A DNA stretch of 46,985 bases. It comes from Trueperaceae bacterium. Lineage in GTDB: Bacteria > Deinococcota > Deinococci > Deinococcales > Trueperaceae. Below the pieces are notes generated by a model, which did no database searches, was not told where the DNA came from, and saw nothing but the letters and a program-made list of their open reading frames with translations. This document shows positions 8,428 to 16,379 of this stretch, piece by piece (within the stretch, counting starts at the first letter, position 1; every line of letters begins with the position of its first letter). Location of the stretch: assembly GCA_011390455.1 (NCBI GenBank), contig JAABSI010000012.1, positions 1 through 46,985 on the forward strand, given 5' to 3'. Both the position numbers and the translations under genes were made by a program.

Positions 8428-8505
8428 CTTAGGCCGGCGCAATCACCGCACCCGCCCACCCGCACGGACCCCACGCTCCCTCGGGAGCACCTTCAGGAGG
8501 AACGC

Positions 8506-10080
8506 ATGAAGCACATCCGCACCCTCGCGCTCGCCGCCGTCATGGGGGTGGCCTCGGCCGCCTTCGCGCAGGCGCCCGACGCGAACACCTTGGTCGTCGC
8601 CCAGAGCGTCGACGCCAGCCAACTCGACCCGGCCGCGATCGGCTCGCGCCCCGAGGCCAACATCGCCGCCCACCTGTGGGGCTCGCTCGTCAAGACCACC
8701 AGCGACGGCGACTTGGTGCCCTACTTCGCCGACAGCTGGACGACCAACGACGAAGGCGACGAGATCACCTTCCGCCTGCGCAACGACCTGACCTGTCACG
8801 ACGGCGAGGCGCTCACCGCGATCGACGTGGCGTACTCGTTCAACCGCGCGAAGGACCCGGCGAACGCCTTCACCGGCAACACCCCGGGCTTCATCTTCGC
8901 CTCGCTCGGCTTCGTCGAAGCCCGCGCCGACAGCGACCTCGACGTCACCATCGTGATGGAGCGCCGCAACGCGATCGCGCTCGGACTCATCGGTGAGGTC
9001 TACGTCCACTGCCAGGACTCCTACGCCGCGATGAGCCTCGACGAGGCCGCGAACAACCCCGTCGGTTCGGGCCCGTACCGCTTCGTCGAGTGGGTCCGCG
9101 ACGACCGCCTCGTGATGGAGCGCGTCGCCGACTACCCGCTGGCCATCGAAGGCGCGTTCGACCGCATCGTCTGGCGCGTCATCCCCGAAGCGTCGACCCG
9201 CGCCGCCGAGCTGATCGCCGGCAACGTCGACATCGTCGCCAACGTGTCGCCCGATCAGGCCGGCACCATCGATGCCAGCGGCAACGCCGAGGTCCAGGCC
9301 GTCGCCGGAACCCGCCGCATCTACGTCGGCTTCAACCTGCGCCAGAACCTGTTCCCGGACGACGAGGGCGCCGAGGCCATCCAGAGCACGCTCGTGCGCC
9401 GCGCGATGAACCACGCGGTCGACGTCGAGACCATCTGCAGCCAGCTGCTCGGCACCGAGTGCGAGCGCGCGACCGGCCTCGTCAACCCGCCGAACGACAA
9501 CGCGAGCCTCGAGCCCTACGCGTACGACCCCGAGGCCGCCGAAGCCCTCCTCGACGAGGCCGGCTACCCGCGCGGCGACGACGGCGTGCGCTTCTCCATC
9601 ACGCTGCAGTCGCCGAACAACCGCTACCTCAACGACGCCAACGTGGCGCTGGCCGTCGGCCAGTTCCTCTCGGACGTCGGCATCGAGACCGAGGTCGACC
9701 TGCTCGACTTCGCCTCGGTCTACGTGCCGCTGATCACGACCGCCGGCGGCAACGCGGCCGGTCCGCTGTTCCTGCTCGGCTCGGGCGGCGCCACCTGGAA
9801 CGCGCTGTACGACATGGCCGACCTCTCGCGCGTCGACGCCGGCACCAACTACACCGGCTGGGCCAACCCCGACTGGTACTCCGGTTGGGACCGCCTCGCG
9901 GCGACTCAGGACCCGACCGAGGAGCGCGCGATCATCGACGACATGCTCGAGGTGTTCTACAACGATCCGCCGTGGCTGATGATGTACTTCCAGCCCGACT
10001 TCTACGGCGTGAGCACCCGCCTCGATTGGGACGCTCGTCGCGACGAGAAGGTCCTCGTCGACGACGCCCGCCTCCGCTAA
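8506..10080 (+). CDS. ABC transporter substrate-binding protein, family 5 (peptide/opine/nickel type)
   Basis: 524 residues from ATG 8506 with AGGAGG five bases upstream. The first 21 residues (MKHIRTLALAAVMGVASAAFA) form a Sec signal peptide with an AFA-Q cleavage site and no lipobox cysteine, so the protein is secreted or membrane-associated by other means. The mature part has the SBP_bac_5 organisation: AAHLWGSLVK, then FRLRNDLTCHDGEALTAIDVAYSFNR near residue 95-120, and the C-terminal lobe with AVDVETIC and NPPND. It should bind a peptide, opine or similar solute for the two permeases downstream. No ATPase gene follows, unlike the second importer at 37883-43363. A short 78-base C-rich gap separates it from the oxidoreductase upstream. 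Confidence 0.93.
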   Translation: MKHIRTLALAAVMGVASAAFAQAPDANTLVVAQSVDASQLDPAAIGSRPEANIAAHLWGSLVKTTSDGDLVPYFADSWTTNDEGDEITFRLRNDLTCHDGEALTAIDVAYSFNRAKDPANAFTGNTPGFIFASLGFVEARADSDLDVTIVMERRNAIALGLIGEVYVHCQDSYAAMSLDEAANNPVGSGPYRFVEWVRDDRLVMERVADYPLAIEGAFDRIVWRVIPEASTRAAELIAGNVDIVANVSPDQAGTIDASGNAEVQAVAGTRRIYVGFNLRQNLFPDDEGAEAIQSTLVRRAMNHAVDVETICSQLLGTECERATGLVNPPNDNASLEPYAYDPEAAEALLDEAGYPRGDDGVRFSITLQSPNNRYLNDANVALAVGQFLSDVGIETEVDLLDFASVYVPLITTAGGNAAGPLFLLGSGGATWNALYDMADLSRVDAGTNYTGWANPDWYSGWDRLAATQDPTEERAIIDDMLEVFYNDPPWLMMYFQPDFYGVSTRLDWDARRDEKVLVDDARLR

Positions 10081-10092
10081 CCTTCGCCACGC

Positions 10093-10129
10093 CCCGGGGG
10101 TCGACCGGCACCATCGGTCGGCCCCCGGG
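10093..10129 (+). terminator. Strong intercistronic hairpin after the binding-protein gene
   Basis: 15-bp arms (left 10093-10107, right 10115-10129) with one G-T pair and a 7-base loop GCACCAT. The run that follows (CCCTCCCTCGT) is pyrimidine-rich but not a U tract. Placed between the binding protein and the first permease, it probably attenuates or protects the upstream message so that binding protein exceeds permease. The second importer has a matching hairpin at 41709-41741. Confidence 0.6.
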
Positions 10130-10176
10130 CCCTCCCTCGTCTCGAGCGCACGCGAGTATCTGATCCGGAGATCCCT

Positions 10177-11154
10177 ATGTGGTCCTACGCCCTCAGCCGC
10201 TTGATCCAGGCCGCGATCGTGGTCGTCGCGGTCACGCTGATCACCTTCCTCACGCTCCATATGGCGGGCGATCCGACCTATCTGTACGTCAGCGACCGAG
10301 CCACCGAGCAAGAGATCGCGCTCGTCCGCGAGCGCCTCGGCTTCGACCGACCGCTCCACGAGCAGTACCTCGGGTTCCTCGGCGGCCTCGTCCAGGGCGA
10401 CACGGGGCGCTCGTTGACCTATCGGCTCCCCGCGTTCGACATCGTCATGGAGCGCCTGCCGGCCACCATCGAGCTCACGCTGATGGCCATGCTCATCGCG
10501 GTCACCTTCGCGATCCCGTTGGGCATCATCGCCGCGCTCAACCGCGGCACCGCGATCGACGGCGGCATCATGGCCCTCGCGATGGTGGGTCAGTCGATCC
10601 CGAGCTTCTGGCTCGGCATCATGCTCATCCTCGGGGTCGGGCTCGGGCTCTCGTGGCTTCCGATCTCGGGCCACGTCCCGGTGATCCAACCGCTGCTCCA
10701 GGGCGACGTCGCGACGGCGATCGGCAACGTGCCGCAGGCGCTGCGCTACCTGATCATGCCGGCCTTCACCATCTCGCTCTTCTCGCTGTCGCGCAACGCC
10801 CGCCTGGTGCGCTCCTCGATGCTCGAGGTCCTGTCGCAGGACTACGTGCGCACGGCGCGCGCCAAGGGCCTCAAGGAGTGGGGCGTCGTCATGCACCACG
10901 CGCTGCGCAACGCCTGGATGCCGGTCGTCACCATGCTGGGGCTCGAGTTCGGCTTCCTGCTGTCGGGGGTGGTGGTCGTCGAGACCGTCTTCTCGTGGCC
11001 GGGCGTCGGGCGGCTGGTGTTCAACGCCATCAACCAGCGCGACATCCCGCTCGTGCAGACGGCGGTCGTCGTCTTCGCCTTCGTGTTCGTCCTGCTCAAC
11101 CTGTTGGTCGACATGGTGTACGCGCGGCTCGACCCTCGCGTGAGGCTCGGATGA
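10177..11154 (+). CDS. ABC transporter permease, DppB/OppB family
   Basis: 325 residues from ATG 10177 (GGAG seven bases upstream). The N-terminal helix (SRLIQAAIVVVAVTLITFLTL) is followed by the characteristic extracytoplasmic segment with L-G-F-D-R-P-L-x-x-Q-Y and five more membrane helices. The cytoplasmic EAA-type coupling loop is seen as DYVRTARAKGLKEWGV, the contact for an ATPase subunit. The protein ends ...YARLDPRVRLG, typical of the family. It forms the inner-membrane channel together with the next gene, which it overlaps by 4 bases (ATGA). No ATP-binding gene is present in this operon, so the coupling loop must dock ATPases encoded elsewhere, most simply those at 37883-39839. Confidence 0.94.
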   Translation: MWSYALSRLIQAAIVVVAVTLITFLTLHMAGDPTYLYVSDRATEQEIALVRERLGFDRPLHEQYLGFLGGLVQGDTGRSLTYRLPAFDIVMERLPATIELTLMAMLIAVTFAIPLGIIAALNRGTAIDGGIMALAMVGQSIPSFWLGIMLILGVGLGLSWLPISGHVPVIQPLLQGDVATAIGNVPQALRYLIMPAFTISLFSLSRNARLVRSSMLEVLSQDYVRTARAKGLKEWGVVMHHALRNAWMPVVTMLGLEFGFLLSGVVVVETVFSWPGVGRLVFNAINQRDIPLVQTAVVVFAFVFVLLNLLVDMVYARLDPRVRLG

Positions 11155-12056
11155 CGCGCCCCGAGTCGACCGCCTCGGTCCGGGGACCGACGCCGTTCGG
11201 GCGTGCGTGGCGCAGCCTCGCGCGCAAGGGCTGGCCGCTCTTCGCGATCTTCGTCCTGCTCGTCGTGGTCGTCGCCGCCATCGCCGGTCCCGACCTGGCC
11301 CCCAGGGACCCGAACCGGCAGAACATCATCCAGCGTCTGCAGCCGCCCATGACCGCCGACCGAGCGGGAGTGGTGCAGTTCGCGCTCGGCACCGACGCGC
11401 TCGGCCGCGACGTGCTGTCGCGCCTGATCTACGGTGCGCGCGTCTCGCTGCTGGTCGGCCTCACGGCAGTGCTGATCGGCGGCACCCTCGGTACCGCGCT
11501 CGGCATGATCGGCGGCTACTTCGGCGGGCGCGCGGACGCGATCATCATGCGCCTCGCCGACATCCAGCTCGCCTTCCCGTTCATCCTGCTCGCGATCATG
11601 TTCCTGGTCGTGTTGGGGTCCGGGGTCCTCAACCTGATCCTCATCTTGGGGATCGGGCAGTGGGTGACGTACGCCCGCATCGCCCGCGCCCAGACCCTGT
11701 CGCAGCGCGAGAAGGAGTACGTCGAGGCGGCCCGGGCGCTCGGCGCGCGCAACGCGTCGGTGATCTTCAAGTCGATCCTGCCGAACATCCTCGCCCCGCT
11801 GATCGTCATCGCCTCGTTCAACGTCGCCAGCGTGATCCTCTCCGAGGCCGCGCTCTCGTTCCTCGGTCTCGGCGTCCCACCGACCACGCCCACGTGGGGC
11901 GGGATGCTCGCCGAGAGCCGCGAGCAACTCCTCGCCGGCCGCTGGTGGCTCGCCGTCTTCCCCGGCGTCGCGATCGCCCTGACCGTGCTCGCCTTCAACA
12001 TCCTCGGCGACTGGCTTCGCGACCACCTCGACCCCCGCCTCCGCGGCGTGGGTTGA
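11151..12056 (+). CDS. ABC transporter permease, DppC/OppC family
   Basis: 301 residues from ATG 11151, overlapping the DppB-like stop. It carries an N-terminal cytoplasmic tail and first helix (WPLFAIFVLLVVVVAAIAG), the OppC N-terminal signature APRDPNRQN, FALGTDALGRDVLSRLIYGARVSL spanning the start of the conserved domain, and five further helices. The coupling motif reads EYVEAARALGARNASVI, and the C-terminus NILGDWLRDHLDPRLRG is family-standard. It pairs with the DppB-like permease. It is followed after 19 bases by an oxidoreductase gene, where a DppD ATPase would normally sit. Confidence 0.94.
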   Translation: MTRPESTASVRGPTPFGRAWRSLARKGWPLFAIFVLLVVVVAAIAGPDLAPRDPNRQNIIQRLQPPMTADRAGVVQFALGTDALGRDVLSRLIYGARVSLLVGLTAVLIGGTLGTALGMIGGYFGGRADAIIMRLADIQLAFPFILLAIMFLVVLGSGVLNLILILGIGQWVTYARIARAQTLSQREKEYVEAARALGARNASVIFKSILPNILAPLIVIASFNVASVILSEAALSFLGLGVPPTTPTWGGMLAESREQLLAGRWWLAVFPGVAIALTVLAFNILGDWLRDHLDPRLRGVG

Positions 12057-12075
12057 ACCCAGAAAGGACGAACCC

Positions 12076-13149
12076 ATGACCCTACGAGTCGGCATCATCG
12101 GCGCCAGCTTCGCCAAAGCCGCGTACCTCCCCGCGCTCCGCCACGTCCCCGACGCCCAGGTCGTCGCGCTCGCCAGCGCGCGCATGAGCAGCGCCCGCGC
12201 CACGGCCGACGCCTTCGGCGTCGAGCACGCGTACGACGACTGGCGAACGATGCTCCGCGACCACGCCTTCGATCTGGTGTGCATCGCGACCCCCACCGAT
12301 ACCCACGCCCCCATGGCGCTCGCCGCGCTCGACGCCGGCGCCGCGGTCCTGTGCGAGAAGCCGACCGCGATGGACGCCACCGAGGCGAAGGCGATGCGCG
12401 ACCGCGCCGCCGAGCTCGGTCGCGTGACGATGATGGGCCACGAACTGCGCTTCAACCCCAACCGCCGCAAGGTGGCCGAGCTGATCGCCTCCGGCGCCAT
12501 CGGCGAGATCCGCCACGCCCACATCGCGAACATCACGCCGGGCTGGTCCGACCCGGCCGCCCGCCCCAAGGGCGACTGGTGGTCGCTCGCCGAGCGCGGC
12601 GGCGGCCGCTTGGGCGCAAACGGCTCCCACCAGACCGACCTGCTCCGCTGGTGGTTCGGCGAGGCCAAGGCGGTGATGGGGCGCGCGGTGACGATGATCC
12701 CCGACCGCCTCGACAAGGACACCGGCGAGCCCTGGACCGCCACCGCGGACGACGTGGTGCACATGGTCCTCGAGCTCGAGCGCGCCCCCATCGCCGACGT
12801 CTTCCTCTCCGGCGTCGCGCGCCACAACATGGACAACGTCACCCAGATCTACGGCAGCGAGGGCACCATCCTGCTGACCAACTCGGACGAGAAGCTCTTG
12901 CTCGGCAAGCCGGGCGCGGCGTTCGAGGACGTGAGCGTGGCCGACCCGAACGCCCAGCTCGAGGGCGTCGGCAAGGGCATCTGGAACGTCTCCTTCGTCG
13001 CCCTCCTGCGCGAACTCTGCGGGGCGATCGCCGAGGGACGCCCCGTGCGCGAGGGCGCCACCTTCGAGGACGGCTGGCGCAACCAGCGCGTCCTCGACGC
13101 CGTCAAACGATCCGGAACCGAGCGCCGCTGGATCGAGCTCGATGCCTGA
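12076..13149 (+). CDS. Gfo/Idh/MocA family oxidoreductase
   Basis: 357 residues from ATG 12076 with AAAGGA upstream. The Rossmann motif is GIIGASFAKAAYLPAL at the N-terminus, a variant of G-x-x-G-x-x-x-x; the E-K-P signature (LCEKPTAMDA) is near residue 95. The C-terminal domain includes GSHQTDLLRWWFG, whose G-x-H-x-x-D-L pattern holds the catalytic histidine. It should be an NAD(P)-linked dehydrogenase of a polyol, sugar acid or similar. It is only distantly like the family member at 7345. It follows the permeases and overlaps the SDR gene by 8 bases, so two oxidoreductases act in one translationally coupled pair. Confidence 0.9.
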   Translation: MTLRVGIIGASFAKAAYLPALRHVPDAQVVALASARMSSARATADAFGVEHAYDDWRTMLRDHAFDLVCIATPTDTHAPMALAALDAGAAVLCEKPTAMDATEAKAMRDRAAELGRVTMMGHELRFNPNRRKVAELIASGAIGEIRHAHIANITPGWSDPAARPKGDWWSLAERGGGRLGANGSHQTDLLRWWFGEAKAVMGRAVTMIPDRLDKDTGEPWTATADDVVHMVLELERAPIADVFLSGVARHNMDNVTQIYGSEGTILLTNSDEKLLLGKPGAAFEDVSVADPNAQLEGVGKGIWNVSFVALLRELCGAIAEGRPVREGATFEDGWRNQRVLDAVKRSGTERRWIELDA

Positions 13150-13855
13150 GCGCGGCGTCGCGGTCGTCACCGGCGCGGCCCAGGGGTTGGGTCGCGCCGT
13201 CGCCCTGGCGCTCGCCGCCGACGGATGGCGGGTGGCGGCGCTCGACGTCGACGCCGCCGGCCTCGCGATGCTGACGGATCGCGGACTCCACTCCGTCGCC
13301 GTCGATCTCGCCGACGCGGACGCCACGCGTGCCGCCATCGAAGGCGTGCAACGCGACCTGGGCCCGGTGACCTACCTGGTCCACAACGCAGCGATCCTCG
13401 TCCCCGAAGCGTTCGAGGACGTCTCCTTCGCGCGCTGGAACGCGACCGTGAACGTCCAGCTCCAGGCCGCCTACCTGCTCACCCACGCGGTCTGGACCGG
13501 CATGCGGGCCGCCGGCCACGGACGCGTCGTGTTCGTCAGCTCGCAATCGGGCATCCGCGGCTTCGCCGACGAGACCGCCTACTGCGCTGCCAAGCACGGT
13601 CTGGAGGGCTTCATGAAGGCGCTCGCGCTGGAGGCGGAGGGCAGCGGCGTCGCGGTCTCGACGATCACCCCGGGGATGCTCATGCGGACCCCCATGTCCG
13701 AGCGGAACTACGACGCCGAGGCGAAGACGAAGTGGGTCGACCCCGCGCTGCTGGCGCCCGCCTTCGTCCACCTCGGCGCGCTCGCCGACGCCCGCCACAA
13801 CGGCGAGCGCCTCGACGCCTGGAAGCTCGCCCTGGAGGTCGCCGATGCCGGCTGA
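13142..13855 (+). CDS. Short-chain dehydrogenase/reductase (classical SDR)
   Basis: 237 residues, start ATG 13142 inside the end of the preceding gene. Motifs: TGAAQGLG for NAD(P) binding near residue 10, N-A-A-I near residue 82, serine in FVSSQSG and the catalytic pair YCAAK. Length is typical for classical SDRs. The aspartate in ALDVDAAG after the second strand favours NAD(H) over NADP(H). It would oxidise or reduce a hydroxyl/keto group in the imported compound or one of its products. It overlaps the M20 peptidase gene by 11 bases. Confidence 0.92.
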   Translation: MPERGVAVVTGAAQGLGRAVALALAADGWRVAALDVDAAGLAMLTDRGLHSVAVDLADADATRAAIEGVQRDLGPVTYLVHNAAILVPEAFEDVSFARWNATVNVQLQAAYLLTHAVWTGMRAAGHGRVVFVSSQSGIRGFADETAYCAAKHGLEGFMKALALEAEGSGVAVSTITPGMLMRTPMSERNYDAEAKTKWVDPALLAPAFVHLGALADARHNGERLDAWKLALEVADAG

Positions 13856-15290
13856 CGTACCGACCGTGAGCGCGCAGTTGCAAGCGGTGTTCGACTGGAT
13901 CGACGCCCACGCCGACGAGTGCGTCGCCGACCTCCAAGAGCTGGTCCGACAGCCGAGCGTGTCGGCGCAGGACGTCGGCCTCCAGGAGTGCGCCGACCTG
14001 GTCGAGGCGCAGATGAAGCGCGACGGGCTCGACGTGCGCCAGTACCCGCTCGACGGCGGGCCGCCGGTGCTGTTCGGGCACATGACGACGCCACGCTCCA
14101 CCAAGACGATGCTGTGCTACTCGCACTACGACGTCCAGCCGGCCGAGCCCCTCGAGGCCTGGACGCACGGTGGCCCCTGGTCGGCGGCGATCGTCGACGG
14201 GGTGATGTACGGGCGCGGTACCACCGACAACAAGAGCGGCGTGCTCGCCTTCAACAAGGCCGCCAAGGCCTTCATGGCCGTGCACGGTGAGCTCCCCGTC
14301 AACCTCAAGTTCATCATCGAGGGCGAGGAGGAGATCGGCAGCCTCCACCTCGGACCGTGGGTCGAGCGCCACACCGACCTGCTCGAGGCCGACGGCATGC
14401 ACTGCCTCGACGGTCCGATGGACACCGCCACCGAGCTCCCCGACGTCGACCTGGGGCTCAAGTCGGTGCTGTTCGTCGAGCTGGTCGTGCGCGGCGCCAA
14501 CGCCGACATCCACTCGCTCAACTTCCCCCTCGTCCCCACCCCGGTCTGGGACCTGGTGCGTGCCCTGAACACGATCATGGACGACCAGCGCCGGATCCTG
14601 ATCGAGGGCTGGACCGACGGCATCTACGAGCTGCAGCCCGAGGACTGGGCCGAGCTCGAGGAGAAGGCGGAGCGCGTCGACACCGAGGCCATGAAGCGCG
14701 AGTGGGGCATCGACGCCTTCGCGCTCGGTCGCGACGGCGTCGACGCCCATTTCGCGCGCACCTACGAGCCCACCGCCAACATCGCGGGTCTGGTCGCCGG
14801 GTACACCGGCAAGGGATCGAAGACGATCGTCCCGAACGAGGCGCGCGCCAAGATGGACTTCCGCCTCATCCCCGGGATGCGGCAAGAGCAGGCGATTGCC
14901 AAGCTGCGCGCGCACCTCGACGCGCACGGCTTCGGCCACGTCGAGATCGTCAGCGAGGAGCGCGCCGAACCGCCGTACAAGATCTCGGCCAAGGAGCCGA
15001 TGGCGGAGGCGGTCGTCGCGGCGGCCATGCAGGTCTACGGCGAGAAGCCGATCGTCAACGGCGTCTCGGCCGAAGGGACGATCCTGCGCCACGTCTGGAT
15101 CCCCTGCGTGCTGACCGGCTTCGCCAACCCCGGCGCCAACCTCCACGCGCCGGACGAGAACGTGACCGTTGCGTCCTACCTCCAGGGCATCAAGTACGCC
15201 GCGGCGATCATGCACGCGTTCGGAGCGAACGAGCAGCCCCCCCAGCCCACCCCGCCCGGCTTCGCGCGCCGGGGCGAGGCACGCGCATGA
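13845..15290 (+). CDS. M20 family metallopeptidase (dipeptidase/deacylase)
   Basis: 481 residues from ATG 13845. Zinc-site residues follow the M20 pattern: H in CYSHYDVQP, bridging D in GRGTTDNKSG, the catalytic pair in IEGEEEIGS, and the distal histidine in NLHAPDENV. A dimerisation lid domain lies in the middle (about residues 200-320, with the segment containing DIHSLNFP). Length is near 480, as in carnosinase/CndP-like dipeptidases rather than the 380-residue ArgE/DapE forms. There is no signal peptide, so it acts in the cytosol on imported dipeptides or N-acyl amino acids. It is coupled to the SDR upstream. Confidence 0.92.
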   Translation: MPADVPTVSAQLQAVFDWIDAHADECVADLQELVRQPSVSAQDVGLQECADLVEAQMKRDGLDVRQYPLDGGPPVLFGHMTTPRSTKTMLCYSHYDVQPAEPLEAWTHGGPWSAAIVDGVMYGRGTTDNKSGVLAFNKAAKAFMAVHGELPVNLKFIIEGEEEIGSLHLGPWVERHTDLLEADGMHCLDGPMDTATELPDVDLGLKSVLFVELVVRGANADIHSLNFPLVPTPVWDLVRALNTIMDDQRRILIEGWTDGIYELQPEDWAELEEKAERVDTEAMKREWGIDAFALGRDGVDAHFARTYEPTANIAGLVAGYTGKGSKTIVPNEARAKMDFRLIPGMRQEQAIAKLRAHLDAHGFGHVEIVSEERAEPPYKISAKEPMAEAVVAAAMQVYGEKPIVNGVSAEGTILRHVWIPCVLTGFANPGANLHAPDENVTVASYLQGIKYAAAIMHAFGANEQPPQPTPPGFARRGEARA

Positions 15291-15427
15291 GCCGCGCGCC
15301 GACGCCCGCGCGCGCCGTGTCCTGCCCGGCGCGCGTCGTCGACGGCGGTCCGACCGATGGCTGCGACGTCCTACCCGACCCAGCCCACCTGAGGCGCGAC
15401 CTCGCAGGTCGTCCAGTGGAGGGCTGA
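15287..15427 (+). CDS. Possible small ORF (46 codons), doubtful
   Basis: An ATG overlapping the M20 stop (ATGA) opens a frame of 46 residues that ends 3 bases before the RidA start. It begins MSRAPTPARAVSCPARVVDG. It contains two cysteines but no recognisable motif, and the GC-rich context would allow a frame of this length by chance. Position and overlap are like real genes in this operon; composition is not convincing. If it is not a gene, the 140-base gap 15291-15430 holds only the RidA ribosome site (GGAGGG). Confidence 0.2.
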   Translation: MSRAPTPARAVSCPARVVDGGPTDGCDVLPDPAHLRRDLAGRPVEG

Positions 15428-15430
15428 CCC

Positions 15431-15817
15431 ATGGCCGGGTCCCCGCACACCCGCATCGAGCCGACCGGCATCTACGCCCCGGCGACCTACGCGCACGCCA
15501 TGCGCGCCGGCGACACCCTCTACGTGGCGGGGCAGGTCGCCCGCGACGCGGACGGGGCGCTCGTCGCGCCCGGCGACGCCTCCACCCAGGCCGAGGTGGT
15601 CTTCGCCAACCTCGGCGCGGTCCTCGCCGCCGCGGGCGCCAAGCCCGAGTACGTCGTCAAGGTGACCACGTACCTGGTCGACCCGGAGGACGGCGCCGCC
15701 GTCGGCCGCGCGCGCCAGGCCTTCTTCGGCGACCATCGCCCGCCCCACACGGGCCTGATCGTGCGCCTCGGCGCCGGCGTGAAGGTCGAGGTCGAGGTCG
15801 TGGCGGTGTTCCCGTGA
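15431..15817 (+). CDS. RidA/YjgF family protein with substituted active-site arginine
   Basis: 128 residues from ATG 15431 with GGAGGG upstream. The family core is clear: GDTLYVAGQVARD, then TQAEVVFANLGAVLAAAGA, then VVKVTTYLVD. RidA proteins deaminate reactive enamines/imines made by PLP enzymes and amino-acid oxidases, which suits a pathway with an aminotransferase a few genes downstream. In true RidA an arginine (R105) in the P-A-R motif binds the substrate carboxylate; here the segment is PPHTGLIVRL, with H106 at that position, so it belongs with the Arg-less Rid groups and may have a different reaction. The glutamate near residue 120 (KVEVEV) is kept. Confidence 0.9.
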   Translation: MAGSPHTRIEPTGIYAPATYAHAMRAGDTLYVAGQVARDADGALVAPGDASTQAEVVFANLGAVLAAAGAKPEYVVKVTTYLVDPEDGAAVGRARQAFFGDHRPPHTGLIVRLGAGVKVEVEVVAVFP

Positions 15818-15908
15818 GCCCGCCCCCTCGATCCGCCCCACCACCCCGCCCCGCCTCCGCACCCCGACCCCCCGAACCCGCACCCACCCGACCGAAGGAG
15901 ATCCACCC
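15818..15908 (+). promoter_or_regulatory. C-rich, G-poor leader before the VOC gene
   Basis: Between the RidA stop and ATG 15909 the transcript is dominated by C with very few G (for example CCGCCCCACCACCCCGCC), then AAGGAG seven bases before the start. Such unstructured C-rich RNA is the composition that Rho binds. It may make downstream expression depend on translation of RidA. No hairpin or promoter is evident. Confidence 0.3.
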
Positions 15909-16379
15909 ATGAGCATCCAGGTCCAGAAGGTCCAACACATGTCGTTCGCCGTGAACGACGTCGAGGCCACCCTCGAGACGTACAAGAAGCTGCTCGGCGT
16001 CGATCCGTCGGTCACCGTCACCCGCTTCGAGAAGTCGCGCAACCTCGTCGCCCTGTTCTGGCTCGGCGGCGTCGAGTACCAGATCTCGCAGTCGATGGAC
16101 CCCGACGGCCGCTTCGCCAAGTGGATCCGCGAGCGCGGTGGCGAAGGGTTGCACCACATCTGCTACGCGGTCGAGGACATCGACGCGGCGCTCGCCGAAG
16201 CGCAGGCGAACGGCGCGACCCTCAAGGAGTGCGCAGCCTGCAAGGTCAAGGGGAGCCACGTGCACCCCGAGGGCTGGGTCGCCTTCCTGGAGCAGGACGT
16301 CGGTGGCATCGAGATCGAGTTCATGCAGCTCTACACCCCCGAGCAGCTCGAGCAGTACAAGTCGGTCCAGGGGATCTGA
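15909..16379 (+). CDS. VOC (glyoxalase/methylmalonyl-CoA epimerase-like) metalloprotein
   Basis: 156 residues from ATG 15909 (AAGGAG upstream). Two beta-alpha-beta-beta-beta modules are evident. Candidate metal ligands follow the epimerase-like order: H in VQHMSFAV near residue 10, Q/E in VEYQIS near 58, H in GLHHICYAVED near 80 and E in GGIEIEFMQ near 138. Length and pattern are closest to methylmalonyl-CoA epimerase, but sequences of this type also act as lactoylglutathione lyases, racemases or dioxygenases, so function is left open. Within this operon a racemase/epimerase for a carboxylic acid intermediate is plausible. Its stop overlaps the next start by one base (TGATG). Confidence 0.8.
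   Translation: MSIQVQKVQHMSFAVNDVEATLETYKKLLGVDPSVTVTRFEKSRNLVALFWLGGVEYQISQSMDPDGRFAKWIRERGGEGLHHICYAVEDIDAALAEAQANGATLKECAACKVKGSHVHPEGWVAFLEQDVGGIEIEFMQLYTPEQLEQYKSVQGI

Noticed and set aside
8424..8432. ATG ACT TAG overlapping the stop of the oxidoreductase gene
   Set aside because: Two-codon frame; a chance continuation of the ATGA overlap, too short to call.
10094..10107. GTCGAC within 10093-10129 as a third GntR operator
   Set aside because: The flanks (GGGGGTCGACCGG) do not match the GATTGTCGACAATC consensus; it is part of the hairpin stem.
7345..13149. The two Gfo/Idh/MocA genes as a recent duplication
   Set aside because: They differ in Rossmann motif, catalytic-domain motifs and general sequence; they are separate family members.
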